This document shows, one piece after another, positions 12,633 to 21,462 of a stretch of DNA of 24,657 bases. Made by a program: the position numbers and the translations under genes. The stretch is taken from positions 1 to 24,657 of the IMG/VR virus record IMGVR_UViG_3300044638_004682. The stretch is one strand, 5' to 3'. The DNA is from a virus. Below the pieces are notes generated by a model, which saw nothing but the letters and a program-made list of their open reading frames with translations, did not search any database and was not told the DNA's origin. Position 1 is the stretch's first letter. Each line of letters begins with the position of its first letter.

Positions 12633-13308
12633 TTTTAAAATGTCTCTCTGCGCGTCGTAGCGCGTTCATTTTGCCGAGATAACGGCGGTTTACTTGATCG
12701 GTTAATTGGTCTCCGCGATACTCGGGATTGGTGGCCTTGCGGGCGCGGGCGAGCCACTGCCAAAACTGCGCAAGCGGAATATCGCGCAGCGCCTCGAATG
12801 TCCACGCGGGGAACTCCGCCATTACCTCGCCAGCCATGAGGATTTGCACGTTTACACGCGAAGGGTTGGCGGGGTCTTCCGACGTTGTGCCCGTTGAGAA
12901 TCGGCCTGGCATATCCACAAAGCCGCGCTCAACGTGCTGCGTCACCGCGTAAATGATAAACCGCTCGTCGTAACCGCATGCACGCAAGGTCATGTTTGCG
13001 CGGAATCCCCGCAGAAACTTGGCCCTGCGTGACCCTTCCGGCACGCCAAGCCAATCAGCGCGCAGAATCCAAAGGGCGCGCAACGCATCCGCACACGTCA
13101 CCTCGCCACCGCAGACAAGCGGGGACTCGATGGCGTCGAGCACCGACCACGTTTTGAGCGTGATCGGCAGCACGGAGCACCCGCAGACAACGTCGGGTAA
13201 TGCGAAAAGAGAGCTGTCGCGCACCTCGCGCAGTTGCGCCTTCGCTGCGTCGAAGTCCTCGCGCCAGCCCTCGATCTCCGTGAAGGATCGGGGCAGGCCG
13301 GTAGTCAT
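12625..13308 (-). CDS. Tail assembly chaperone, 227 aa
   Basis: I chose the ATG at 13308, which overlaps the tail tube stop (TAATG). A longer frame upstream lies inside the tail tube gene. The protein is alpha-helical and Trp-rich (FQ-type ending: FWQWLARARKATNPEYRG). It sits between tail tube and tape measure, where the lambda gpG/gpT proteins are found. It is a single open frame; I do not see a separate T-like frame. Its end overlaps the tape measure by eight bases. The assignment is from position and general character, not a motif. Confidence 0.62.
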   Translation of the reverse strand: MTTGLPRSFTEIEGWREDFDAAKAQLREVRDSSLFALPDVVCGCSVLPITLKTWSVLDAIESPLVCGGEVTCADALRALWILRADWLGVPEGSRRAKFLRGFRANMTLRACGYDERFIIYAVTQHVERGFVDMPGRFSTGTTSEDPANPSRVNVQILMAGEVMAEFPAWTFEALRDIPLAQFWQWLARARKATNPEYRGDQLTDQVNRRYLGKMNALRRAERHFKNG

Positions 13309-13646
13309 TAGACAGCGGCTCCAGTGCGACGGAGCGTAAGGGCGAAGGTTCCAGCGGCAGACGAGCTGAGAGTCTCCGAGACTTGGAAAATGACCCACGC
13401 GCTGCCTTGGTAATTCAGCGTGGCGAATTGGGCCGGTGCAGTCTCGGCGGCGTTTTCTCGCTCAATGGTCATTGATGCTTCACGCGGACCAGCGACACGG
13501 CGGCATCCACGGTATGACCCGTTTGAATTTTGGAAGTCGGGCCCAACAGCGGAAGCGCCGCTGTCATTAAAATCAGTGACGATGTAAGTGACCGCGCCGA
13601 TGGTGACATCGGTTGTGACGCCGGAAGTAGTGGGATCGTAAGACAT
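13308..13646 (-). CDS. Tail tube protein candidate, 112 aa
   Basis: The product is small and beta-rich (VTIGAVTYIVTDFNDSG, FATLNYQGSAWVIFQVSE), ending FALTLRRTGAAV. It lies upstream of the chaperone and tape measure genes, the usual place of the major tail tube protein. It is shorter than most tube proteins (often 140-250 residues), so a minimal tube or a tube-associated protein are both possible. Its stop overlaps the chaperone start by one base, and it starts after a T-rich 46-base gap. Confidence 0.58.
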   Translation of the reverse strand: MSYDPTTSGVTTDVTIGAVTYIVTDFNDSGASAVGPDFQNSNGSYRGCRRVAGPREASMTIERENAAETAPAQFATLNYQGSAWVIFQVSETLSSSAAGTFALTLRRTGAAV

Positions 13647-13692
13647 GGTAGGTATTCAGTTTTTGGATACAGTTTAGAGAAAAAAAGGGGTG

Positions 13693-14211
13693 TTAAGGAG
13701 TCGGCCATGCGTCGGCCTTGATCTGTAATTGAACGGCGTAGTTGATCGTAGAAACGTCGAAAGCGTCCTCGCTCACGGCGTGATCTTCTGCGGTGGACGA
13801 AATGACCGCGATTCTGTGGTAATTTAGCGCCAGTGCGGTCTTGCCGTTTACAGTGCCGTTAAGCGACCCGCGCAACATGAGCGCCTTGACCTGCGCTACG
13901 CGGTAATCGTGGAGCGATGCAAAGCCGGAAACGGGCGAAACCTCGGCAAGCGCGCGCTCGGTGTGAACCTCGAAAATGACGACGCCATTAAACCAATCGT
14001 CCTCCTTTTCGCCGGTGTTGGTGGTGGTGCTTGTTGCGCAGTGCCCCGCGCTGCCACCGTGCTGATATTGAACGATTACCTTGCTGTCCGGCTCGTCGCC
14101 GGTGTGGCGCGTGCCGTATACGGTTAAGCCATTGGCCGCGCAGTATGCCACGAAGCCAGCTTCGATGTTGGCCTGCGTATCCATGAGGTGCTCTAAGCTG
14201 GGGGCTTGCAT
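13693..14211 (-). CDS. Tail terminator candidate, 172 aa
   Basis: The mixed alpha/beta protein has an N-terminal helix (LEHLMDTQANIEAGFVAYCA), strands with an S-rich loop (KVIVQYQHGG), a WFNGVVIFEVHTE strand and a C-terminal INYAVQLQIKADAW strand. This is the look of gpU-like tail terminators, which cap the tail and join it to the head. Position between the head-closure candidate and the tail tube agrees. No diagnostic motif is visible, so confidence is moderate. Confidence 0.58.
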   Translation of the reverse strand: MQAPSLEHLMDTQANIEAGFVAYCAANGLTVYGTRHTGDEPDSKVIVQYQHGGSAGHCATSTTTNTGEKEDDWFNGVVIFEVHTERALAEVSPVSGFASLHDYRVAQVKALMLRGSLNGTVNGKTALALNYHRIAVISSTAEDHAVSEDAFDVSTINYAVQLQIKADAWPTP

Positions 14212-14217
14212 GGCGGT

Positions 14218-14589
14218 TTAATTGCGGCGCTTGGATAGCGTCAGCTGGTAGCAGTCCTTTGCCAAATCGGTCCGAACGTCGGTGATTCGATAAACAGTCG
14301 AACCCGAGCGGATGCCGTGTTGGTCGGTTTCGTAAATCGTAATGCTGTCTTGGCTCTGCGCTTCCGGCTTGGCCATGCCGAGCGGAAGGGCGATCATGAG
14401 TTCGATGTCAGCGGTTTCCTGTGTGTATCCAGAAATCCCTATTTTTCGCTGAAACGAAGGCTCAGAAACGCGGGCCGTGTACTCTTTCCCGCGAAAGAGA
14501 ACGAGGGACGGCTTGCGGTAAATGTTGGCACTAAAAACCCCTCGGCGAAGGCTGCCGTCGATTGCCGGAATCGTCGAGGGGTCGTACAT
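14218..14589 (-). CDS. Head closure / head-tail joining candidate, 123 aa
   Basis: The protein is a small beta-rich domain (SLVLFRGKEYTARVSEPSF, ADIELMIALPLGM) ending YRITDVRTDLAKDCYQLTLS, a pattern seen in head-closure and stopper proteins whose last strand pairs with the portal ring. It is directly downstream of the major capsid gene and upstream of the terminator candidate, as expected for a head-tail connector. Assignment rests on size, fold-like pattern and position. Confidence 0.58.
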   Translation of the reverse strand: MYDPSTIPAIDGSLRRGVFSANIYRKPSLVLFRGKEYTARVSEPSFQRKIGISGYTQETADIELMIALPLGMAKPEAQSQDSITIYETDQHGIRSGSTVYRITDVRTDLAKDCYQLTLSKRRN

Positions 14590-14604
14590 TGTCAGTCGGC
14601 TTGA

Positions 14605-15771
14605 TTAGCCCTTGAGGATGGCGACATGCTCAGGCTTCCACACCTTGGCTTGGTAAAGCGTGGTAATGTCGATCATGTTCATACCATACCCCTTGTATAG
14701 CGCGACCTCGTAAACCAGACCGGAAACAGGATCGGTGACGGTCATGCGGTCGGCGGCTTGGTCGCCTCCCATCGGCTGGGCAGGCGGGCGGATAACGAGC
14801 TCGATGGCGCTACGGTCAAAGCCAACGTTGCCGGTGAAGCTGTTGGTGACGGTGATAGCGTTATCGTTCGGGATGGCAACGCGCAGGCCGGGGGCGGCAA
14901 TCGTGATATTGCCAGAGGCGGACGTGGTGCCGGTCAGAACGACGTACTGATTGAGGGTGTCAGCGGCGAAGGTGATAACGTCGCCAGCTTTGATTCCGGT
15001 GGTGTTAACCGTGAGCGTGTCTAAGGGGATCGTGGTCACGCCAACCGCAAGACCGCCGCCAGCATTGACGAGCGCGCCGGTGCCAGCGCCCTTGACGAAG
15101 GACGTGACGCCAGCGGATTCGCGGAAGGCGAAGCCGTGAGCATTGAGCAGCTCGCCACGGCGGAGGGTGGCGTCGGACGCGGCTTCGTTGGCCTTGGTGA
15201 GCTGGGTCAAGGTGCGCAGCTTCGCGCCTGCGGTGGTGTCGATAACCAGCGAAAGATCGCTGAGAGGTGCGCCGTTATCGGCAAGGATTTTCCGAAGCTG
15301 CGCGGTGTCGGAAAGGTCGGAGGCGAAGGGAGCTGTGCCAGAGGTGCCGTAGGCGCGGGATGCGCCGAGTTGAGCGACGGAGCCGACGTGGGCCTCGATG
15401 GTGTTGCCGATGCGGCGGAATGCCTGGGCAAACATGTTGTCGAGCACGCCCTGATATTGGCCGACGTTGTCGAGTTTCTTAACGTCCTCGCCGCGCAGTG
15501 GGACGCGCACGTTGGCAACTTGGCCGATGGTCATCGTCACGTTGCCGATGGTCTGGTCATCGCCCGCAGGGATGGTCATCGCGGGGGTGTAGCTGGTGTT
15601 AAGCGTCGGGGCGGCGGTGGTCAGCGAGTTGATGGTGCCGTTGATGCTTACGCCGTCGCTCTCGGAGTTGATGAGAACGGAGGGGATAAAGCCGATGAGC
15701 TCGCGGGAAACGGTGTCGCGAGCGCGGAAAATGTTTTCCGCGAAGGAGGTCAGTGTGAGTTCGTTAGCCAT
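14605..15771 (-). CDS. Major capsid protein (P22 coat-like, HK97 fold)
   Basis: The 388-residue protein opens MANELTLTSFAENIFRARDT, then SRELIGFIPSV (22-32), and a long helical spine region at about 105-135 (LDNMFAQAFRRIGNTIEAHV). A beta-barrel-like section at about 232-312 (GGGLAVGVTTIPLDTLTV, KAGDVITFAA) resembles the inserted I-domain of P22 gp5-type coat proteins. The C-terminal part returns to the capsid core. It follows the protease/scaffold gene, as expected. The start is the ATG after AAAATATC, with no Shine-Dalgarno. Highly expressed role and context make the call secure; the P22-like subgroup is from memory of the family. Confidence 0.82.
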   Translation of the reverse strand: MANELTLTSFAENIFRARDTVSRELIGFIPSVLINSESDGVSINGTINSLTTAAPTLNTSYTPAMTIPAGDDQTIGNVTMTIGQVANVRVPLRGEDVKKLDNVGQYQGVLDNMFAQAFRRIGNTIEAHVGSVAQLGASRAYGTSGTAPFASDLSDTAQLRKILADNGAPLSDLSLVIDTTAGAKLRTLTQLTKANEAASDATLRRGELLNAHGFAFRESAGVTSFVKGAGTGALVNAGGGLAVGVTTIPLDTLTVNTTGIKAGDVITFAADTLNQYVVLTGTTSASGNITIAAPGLRVAIPNDNAITVTNSFTGNVGFDRSAIELVIRPPAQPMGGDQAADRMTVTDPVSGLVYEVALYKGYGMNMIDITTLYQAKVWKPEHVAILKG

Positions 15772-15809
15772 GATATTTTAAGTGTAAGTGGTTGGAGTGC
15801 TATGGGAAA

Positions 15810-16844
15810 TTATGCGGTGATTTTGCCGCCCGCTGCTACGTGCTGTCCTTGAGCGACGGGGTTGAGCGCGGAGAACTCGGCTCGGGTGATAGACTTCACC
15901 TCTTTTGCTTCGTGTGCTCCGGTATTAACAGGGCGGATACCGAAACGTGCGGTGCGCTTGGAAAGCTGGGCGACTTGCTCGGAGAGCTCGCTGTTTTTCT
16001 TGGAAAGGTCAGCGGCTTTTTCAGCGTCGGGCTTGAGCGCGGCAATCTCGGCTTTAAGAGCGGCGACCTCAATCACCAGAGCGTCACGCTCGGCAATCAG
16101 GGCGGCTTGGTCTTCTTCGGAAAGCTGATCTTTTACGGCGTCAATAACATCCTCGGGTTTGGCCTCGGGGTTTTCGGCAGCGAATTTGACGGCGCGGGCA
16201 ACGTGTTCGGGATTTTTTCCGAAGGCGGAATGGATGTCTTTGAGTGTGCTCATAAAGTGGGCGTGTGGTGGGTTTTCAACTACAGGTAAAGTGGGGGTGA
16301 TTTCGTTGTGTATTTGTTTTTCGGATACGTCAAGCGGTGTTTCCTTGCTGAAAAGGGCTTTGTTTGCTGCGGGCGCGGAAACGAAGTCGGCTGACTCGAT
16401 AGATGTCGGGCGGATGAATGCGCTTCCTCCGTCTTCCGCGTCCTCTAAATCGTGGTAAATCGAGACGGAAACGCCGAAAGATTCCGGCGCGGTCATCGAC
16501 AATTCAAAGAGCGTGTCGTAGGCTTGGCGGTTGTGGTTCTTGAATGCTTCGAGCGCCTTGAATTGCGAGGCACGGAGAACGCCTTTTTCGGCGTCGATGT
16601 AGATTCCCGAGAACACTCCGACGACCTCCGTTGGCGCGGGGTTGTAGGAGTGGTTCAAAAAGGCTTTTACGCTCTTGCCTTGGCTCAACTGAAAGAGCCC
16701 TTGCAAGGTGCCCAAGTCCACGCGGCAGTCGTGGCCCGCAGCCTCGCCAATCGACATAAGCGCGACGTTGCGGAGGATGCCATTTTCTGGGTCGACGTTG
16801 GTGAGTTGGAGCGGCTCTGCGTTGTAAAATTGAACGAGGGGCAT
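15810..16844 (-). CDS. Fused prohead protease and scaffold protein
   Basis: Residues about 20-165 carry a phage prohead protease: LNHSYNPAP with H65, FGVSVSI with S126 or S128 (123-129) and ESADFVSAPAANKALF with D153 near the end of the domain. Residues about 195-300 form a charged helical scaffold with a coiled coil (RDALVIEVAALKAEIAALKP), and the last part is Gly/Ala-rich. The protease would cleave the scaffold and capsid proteins during maturation. An internal ATG at residue 198 (MSTLKDIHSAFGK) could yield scaffold alone, as in lambda C/Nu3, but no ribosome site is visible there. The gene precedes the major capsid gene by 38 bases. Confidence 0.8.
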   Translation of the reverse strand: MPLVQFYNAEPLQLTNVDPENGILRNVALMSIGEAAGHDCRVDLGTLQGLFQLSQGKSVKAFLNHSYNPAPTEVVGVFSGIYIDAEKGVLRASQFKALEAFKNHNRQAYDTLFELSMTAPESFGVSVSIYHDLEDAEDGGSAFIRPTSIESADFVSAPAANKALFSKETPLDVSEKQIHNEITPTLPVVENPPHAHFMSTLKDIHSAFGKNPEHVARAVKFAAENPEAKPEDVIDAVKDQLSEEDQAALIAERDALVIEVAALKAEIAALKPDAEKAADLSKKNSELSEQVAQLSKRTARFGIRPVNTGAHEAKEVKSITRAEFSALNPVAQGQHVAAGGKITA

Positions 16845-16847
16845 AAA

Positions 16848-17033
16848 TTATAGTTGGGTTTGTTCAGCGTTAAACGCCTGCTCGTAGTCATCGGCGTAGG
16901 TCTGTAGTTGCGCCCCTAGGGCCTCCCCCGTGGCCTGCGTGGTGATAAGCTGCGGGAAGGTTAAGGCGTTAAACGCCACCTCGATCTCGTAGTACGGGGC
17001 CAAATCCGTTTTGATTTGTACCTCGGCGCTCAT
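16848..17033 (-). CDS. Small acidic protein between virion protein and protease genes, 61 aa
   Basis: The 61-residue product (MSAEVQIKTDLAPYYEIEVA at the start, YADDYEQAFNAEQTQ at the end) is acidic and helical. Its ATG overlaps the stop of the upstream gene by one base (TAATG) and its TAA is 3 bases before the protease start. Tight packing supports coding. It is unrecognised; a head accessory role is possible. Confidence 0.62.
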   Translation of the reverse strand: MSAEVQIKTDLAPYYEIEVAFNALTFPQLITTQATGEALGAQLQTYADDYEQAFNAEQTQL

Positions 17034-18346
17034 TAGGTGGTGCGGCTGAGGATGACTTTGACCTGTCCGGCTGCGACGGCGGTGGTGTCGGTGTCGGCAA
17101 CCGCCCCCGTGATCGCGATGCCGAGGCCGAGTGCGAATCGGTAGCCGTTAAAGCCTGGTGAGATTTGCGCGACGCCAGGGACACCGGCCACTGCGGCGGG
17201 GACGGGGATAATCATCACGGGAACATCTGTGCCGACTGTGGGCGCGGTGGCTTTGTTGTAGAGTTTTACGAACGCCGCACCCGCTCCCGTGTTGGTCGTA
17301 TAGACGGATTGGAGGCCCGTGGTGGCTGCCGATAGATTGGCCCCGTTTGTGGTTGCGGCGCTGTTGACGACGTAAGCCGTGGGGGCTGCGGGGGTGCCCG
17401 CCGTGGTAATCGTTGTCACGGTGCCTAGTGTACCGCCCCCGATGAACGCCGGAAATGCTTTCGACTGGTCGTTCGTGCCCGCCATGCGTGGGCTCACGTC
17501 GAAGCGCAAGGCGTCCATCACGTTGACGAGGTGGATGCGCCAATCAGTCGAGGAGGCGGGGACGCCCGTATTCTCCACGATGATACAAAGTTTGTATTGG
17601 CGGTTCGGATTAAGGAGCGTGCGGTCGTAGCCGAATTGCCCGCCGGTGTTCGTGATTACGTTCATGCCCCATGCGCGAGCGTTGATTTTGTCCCGCTCGA
17701 ACATTAGCCCGAATGTCGTTGCCGTGAGGAAATCAGGCGCGGAGCCGGTGGCTAAGGTCGTGAAGCCGGCACCGAAATTGGTTGTCAGTGTCGAGATCGC
17801 GCTGGCTGCGGCACGCACTAGGAGCGTGCCGCTCGTTGCCGTGGTGCCGCTAATTTCTTGCATGACCGCATTACGCGCATTAAGCACGCCGGGGGCGGCT
17901 GCATAGGTCGTATCAACCACCACCGCGCCAGCGTCATCCACCTCGACGAAGCCGATCCTGAACGCGTTGTTGGCGATGCGCTGCGAGGCGGTGATTTGGT
18001 AACGCACCTCAACGGGCGCGGAGAACGTGGAGCGGGAAAGAATAACGGTCACTGCGCCGTCGTCCACACCGCTGGCGATGTTGACATACGGCGAGCTGCC
18101 CGCAGCGGCTCCACCGAGCGGGCCGGTGATCGCCATGCCGGTGCCCGTCTGCACCACCTCCCAATTGCCTGTGGGGCTGGTGTCGAAGTCGCGGAAATTC
18201 TCAAAGAATTTCTCGCGGGAAGTGCCGACGAGCATCTTGCCGCCGATGGGTTCGTATGCGGCGTTTGCGTCGTAGGGTATGAGTGTATCAGGATTAACCA
18301 ATACAACGGGAGCGATTAGCCTGTTTGGTGAGAGTGCGTCAGCCAT
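17033..18346 (-). CDS. Virion structural protein upstream of the protease, 437 aa
   Basis: The protein starts MADALSPNRLIAPVVLVNPD and is beta-rich, Thr/Gly/Ala-rich throughout, without catalytic motifs. Its last 85 residues contain FVKLYNKATAPTVGTDVPV and end with a GITGAVADTDTTAVAAGQV-type strand. From memory, this module recurs in many phage virion proteins, including fibre-like ones. Sitting between portal and protease, it may be a head decoration or head fibre protein. Its size and place are not those of lambda, so this is inference. The ATG follows AAAACATC with no Shine-Dalgarno. Confidence 0.68.
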   Translation of the reverse strand: MADALSPNRLIAPVVLVNPDTLIPYDANAAYEPIGGKMLVGTSREKFFENFRDFDTSPTGNWEVVQTGTGMAITGPLGGAAAGSSPYVNIASGVDDGAVTVILSRSTFSAPVEVRYQITASQRIANNAFRIGFVEVDDAGAVVVDTTYAAAPGVLNARNAVMQEISGTTATSGTLLVRAAASAISTLTTNFGAGFTTLATGSAPDFLTATTFGLMFERDKINARAWGMNVITNTGGQFGYDRTLLNPNRQYKLCIIVENTGVPASSTDWRIHLVNVMDALRFDVSPRMAGTNDQSKAFPAFIGGGTLGTVTTITTAGTPAAPTAYVVNSAATTNGANLSAATTGLQSVYTTNTGAGAAFVKLYNKATAPTVGTDVPVMIIPVPAAVAGVPGVAQISPGFNGYRFALGLGIAITGAVADTDTTAVAAGQVKVILSRTT

Positions 18347-18375
18347 GATGTTTTAGATAATTGAAAGTTTGTTTT

Positions 18376-20229
18376 TTAGACGGGTGGAATTTCTGTTGCG
18401 CCAACAACTGGGGAGGCGGTGCCCTGCTCAGGAACCATACTAGCGGCTTCGGATTCGGTGACGCCGAACAGGAGCTTGATGGTGTTGATGCCCTGCTCGC
18501 GTGGTATCACCCCTGTGGATACTTGTTGCAAAATCTGGATAAGCGCCTGCGTTCCGCCAATGCCGATTGTCTCGATTAGCGGCTTGGCTGCGGGCGCGAT
18601 AACCGGCGCGGCCTCGGTGGATACCGGCGCACCTGCAACCGGCGCAATGGCACCAGCACGCGCCGCGTTGGCGTTGGCATTGACCGGAGCTGCGTCGGCA
18701 TTTGCGAGCGCGTTCATTGCCTCGCTTGCTGCGGTAGCGTTCGGCATGTAGGCCATGATCTCCTTGGAGGTCACCTGTTGCTCTTCGATCTGCTCTTTCG
18801 TCGGGGCCGCGTACAGCGCATAAGCCCGCACGTTCTTTGCCCAGCGTACCGCCGAGCGCACGACCTGCTGCTGCACTTGATCGGCAAATTTGCCGTTCTC
18901 CGCGCATACATCGTCGAGAGACTTCGACCCGTTTGCCAACGCCGTTCCTTGAGCGAGCACGTGCTTCGTTTCGTCGATCTCGCGGACCACGGGCCACCCG
19001 TAGGAAATGTCAGCGATGCCGTCGCCCTCGATTGGGATTTCTCCCGAATCAACGGCGATGGCGGTTTGGCGCTCAATAACACGGTCGCAAAACACTTCCC
19101 GCTCGCGGCGAATGTCTTTGAGTACGTCCGTCAAGCGGATGCGGTCAGCGCGCGCGGATGAGTAGTTGCTATTCCGATACCCAACCAAAACCTCCTCGGG
19201 GAATAGGCCGGTAGGTGCGCAGATTTGATCGAGCAACATCAGCGCGAACGAGGAAAAGTCCTGCGCGTTTAAACTAGGCTCTATGAGCTTCACGTCCTCA
19301 CCCACCTCGCCATACATAATCGATCCGTTCTTGATGTCCTGATAAGACGAACGCGCCACGCTTTGCGCTAAGATCGTGCCGCCATTTTGCTCGACCGTCG
19401 ATGACAGCGCGGACGATTCCGCGAACATGCCAGGGTCAAAGTTCTTCGTGAAGAACATCGACATTGCCGACTGGTTTTTAACCGTCGTTACCTTGGCCTT
19501 TATGATGTCGTCAAGGTTTTGAATCTGCGCGATGACCGATGAAAGAATGGGCGAGAATCGGCGCTCCTCGATGCGCATGGGGGTGCCGATGTGGGAAACG
19601 AACTCGGCGGGGATAAGTTGCGCGCCGTCCTTTTCCTCGAACGACACAACCGATGACTGAAATTGATCCGTGGTCTGCTTGCGAACGCCAAAGCGGTAAA
19701 ACAAAGGAACGCCCGTTTCGTCGTAAATAATGCCGTCGATCTCGCCCTTTTCGGGCTTGGCCGGTGATCCGCAAAGCTCTGAAGGGATTAGCTGAACTTG
19801 TTCCTCGGCATCTACCGCGAAGACCTCGCCCGCAATGAGCGTCTCCACTGAAATGATCCTGTGCATGCGGTGCCAGCTCCACCCGCAACCGTACATGATC
19901 GAGCGCAAACGGCGCTCAAGCGACCGTTCTTTTTGGTCGTTAAAGCCGCCGTCATTTGTGATTGCGTGAACCGTTGGCGAGCCGATTGCCAGCGCGTAGC
20001 GGAAGGCCAGCGCCGCCACAACTGGATTGTTGCGCAGTGAGCGGCGCAGGTAGGCGATGATCTTTTTGCGATCCGAAAACGGCAGCATTTCCGTTTCGGG
20101 GCGCGTGTTGTAGTCCCATGATCCATACAGCTTGCGCTCGCGGGTGTTGCGGCTCGCCTCGTATTCACCAACAAAATACTTCATCGGCCTGCCGAATCGG
20201 TCCAGAATCATTGGGGTGGATGATGCCAT
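18376..20229 (-). CDS. Portal protein (lambda gpB-like family)
   Basis: The 617-residue protein has the features of the Phage_portal_2 group: an N-terminal RRSLRNNPVVAALAFRYALA helix (62-81), a conserved LIPSELCG... strand region, a LDDIIKAKVTTVKNQSAMSM stretch (about 239-258) in the tunnel-forming part, and a polar Ala-rich C-terminal tail after about residue 500. It forms the dodecameric ring through which DNA is packaged and ejected. It follows the terminase by several genes and is preceded, two bases away, by the small joining protein. Start is ATG after AGTAAAA, without a Shine-Dalgarno. Confidence 0.85.
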   Translation of the reverse strand: MASSTPMILDRFGRPMKYFVGEYEASRNTRERKLYGSWDYNTRPETEMLPFSDRKKIIAYLRRSLRNNPVVAALAFRYALAIGSPTVHAITNDGGFNDQKERSLERRLRSIMYGCGWSWHRMHRIISVETLIAGEVFAVDAEEQVQLIPSELCGSPAKPEKGEIDGIIYDETGVPLFYRFGVRKQTTDQFQSSVVSFEEKDGAQLIPAEFVSHIGTPMRIEERRFSPILSSVIAQIQNLDDIIKAKVTTVKNQSAMSMFFTKNFDPGMFAESSALSSTVEQNGGTILAQSVARSSYQDIKNGSIMYGEVGEDVKLIEPSLNAQDFSSFALMLLDQICAPTGLFPEEVLVGYRNSNYSSARADRIRLTDVLKDIRREREVFCDRVIERQTAIAVDSGEIPIEGDGIADISYGWPVVREIDETKHVLAQGTALANGSKSLDDVCAENGKFADQVQQQVVRSAVRWAKNVRAYALYAAPTKEQIEEQQVTSKEIMAYMPNATAASEAMNALANADAAPVNANANAARAGAIAPVAGAPVSTEAAPVIAPAAKPLIETIGIGGTQALIQILQQVSTGVIPREQGINTIKLLFGVTESEAASMVPEQGTASPVVGATEIPPV

Positions 20230-20231
20230 TT

Positions 20232-20495
20232 TTACTCGGGGACGTAGTTGCTTAAATTGATTCCAGACGGCGCGGGGATTTCTCCGCCTGCGGCGATGGC
20301 AAGGTATTGCTCACGCATGCGGCGAAGCAGCGTCAACTTGTTGCGCCAACGCGGGTTGTCGTTAAACGTCGCGCTCACTCCTTGCGAGGAATGCGAGTCG
20401 CCAAGCCCGTGCGAAACCGCAAGACGGTTTTGGATTTGCCCGATCTCTTCTTCGATCTCGGCAAGGCGGACGGATTGCGACGCAGTAAGGGCCAT
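20232..20495 (-). CDS. Head-tail joining protein candidate at the gpW position, 87 aa
   Basis: The helical protein (LAEIEEEIGQIQNRLAVSHG, then RWRNKLTLLRRMREQYLAIA) has a short beta-turn between two helices (GVSATFNDN). That is the general plan of lambda gpW, which joins head and tail and also lies between the large terminase and the portal gene. It is longer than gpW (68 residues) and sequence similarity is not obvious, so the call is by position and topology. Confidence 0.58.
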   Translation of the reverse strand: MALTASQSVRLAEIEEEIGQIQNRLAVSHGLGDSHSSQGVSATFNDNPRWRNKLTLLRRMREQYLAIAAGGEIPAPSGINLSNYVPE

Positions 20496-20538
20496 TGCCC
20501 TTTAGTGCGTGCGCGTATTCATTTTGTCAATACTCCGA

Positions 20539-21426
20539 TTAGTGTTGGCGCGGCTTCACGCTCGCCCACGGGTGATACTTGGCGACAAACTTAGCGTCGG
20601 AATAAAATCCATTGTCCAAGTGCTGCATGAAGAATCGGCGGCGGGCCGAGATTGCGCTCTCAAGTTTGCGCTGACCGCCCGTTGCCGATGCCAGACCGGA
20701 AAAATTGAGAACGGTGATCTCGAAGTTATTTGTGCGTTCGCCGGTGGCGATGACGCCCGCAATCGTTCGGGAGCGATTGGAAATTGGCCGAGCGCGGCGC
20801 ACAAAGTCGGGGATGCCCTCGGCGTCTCCGCTTTGCAGCTTTTGAATAACCTCAAGCCAAGACCGCGCAGTGATACCTCGGGCGGCGAGCCGGTCCCTGA
20901 TTCGGTCATCAGTGTCTTGCATGTCTTCATACCACGTACGCTTAAAGTTATTCCAATCATCCTCCTTCACGCGCCACCCGTTGCGGCTGCGGTGCTTGGC
21001 GCGTAGTCGATTGACCCCGTTAGGACTGCGGTTTAGTTTCATGCCCTTGGTGCCTCCTTTGCTTGATCCGTTTTGCAAAAATGCAAACCTTCCCGAATCT
21101 GGGTTAAACCACCCCATTGGAATTGCTTTTTTAGTTCCGCGCCGCCCAACCATCCATTGCCGCCCGTACTCGCCGCGCCGCCCCGAGACGTTGGTGGTTC
21201 CGCCAAAACTGCTGCCACCCGATCCGCGAAACGACGCCACACCTTTTTTGAAAGCACGCGCCTGTACTTCAGCGGGCTTTAAGTGCTTGTGCATCCGCAG
21301 CGTTGCGCGGATGATGTGCTTCACCTCGCCTCTGATCGTCTCGGGGACCTTCTTGCGCAGCACGACGGCAAGCTGGCCGAAAAATGTTTCGACCGGCTTA
21401 ACGTCAACGGTTGCGGTGATCTTCAT
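20539..21426 (-). CDS. Basic 295-aa protein between terminase and portal
   Basis: The product is strongly basic and rich in Arg, Lys, Gly and Ser. An N-terminal helix (VETFFGQLAVVLRKKVPETI) precedes a glycine-rich loop region (GSGGSSFGGTTNVSGRRGEY), a RAKHRSRNGWRVKEDDW stretch and a C-terminal alpha/beta part. It brings to mind minor tail protein Z or HK97 gp10-type neck proteins in composition, but no motif settles this. Such a gene is not found between terL and portal in lambda. DNA or nucleic acid contact in the capsid is possible. Starts with ATG after ACAATGAAG-type leader, without a clear Shine-Dalgarno. Confidence 0.65.
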   Translation of the reverse strand: MKITATVDVKPVETFFGQLAVVLRKKVPETIRGEVKHIIRATLRMHKHLKPAEVQARAFKKGVASFRGSGGSSFGGTTNVSGRRGEYGRQWMVGRRGTKKAIPMGWFNPDSGRFAFLQNGSSKGGTKGMKLNRSPNGVNRLRAKHRSRNGWRVKEDDWNNFKRTWYEDMQDTDDRIRDRLAARGITARSWLEVIQKLQSGDAEGIPDFVRRARPISNRSRTIAGVIATGERTNNFEITVLNFSGLASATGGQRKLESAISARRRFFMQHLDNGFYSDAKFVAKYHPWASVKPRQH

Positions 21427-21462
21427 TGTATCGGATTAGCCGATACGATTGCCGCCGTCAAC

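Noticed and set aside
12620-12650. Possible programmed frameshift between tail chaperone and tape measure at TTTTAAAAA
   Set aside because: The run does not form a canonical X-XXY-YYZ heptamer in the chaperone frame, the tape measure has its own ATG there, and no separate T-like frame exists. The eight-base overlap is better read as translational coupling.
15136-15852. Long plus-strand open frame opposite the capsid gene
   Set aside because: It is the complement of the major capsid coding sequence, has Gly/Val-rich shadow composition and no recognisable domain; GC-rich third positions keep the reverse strand open.
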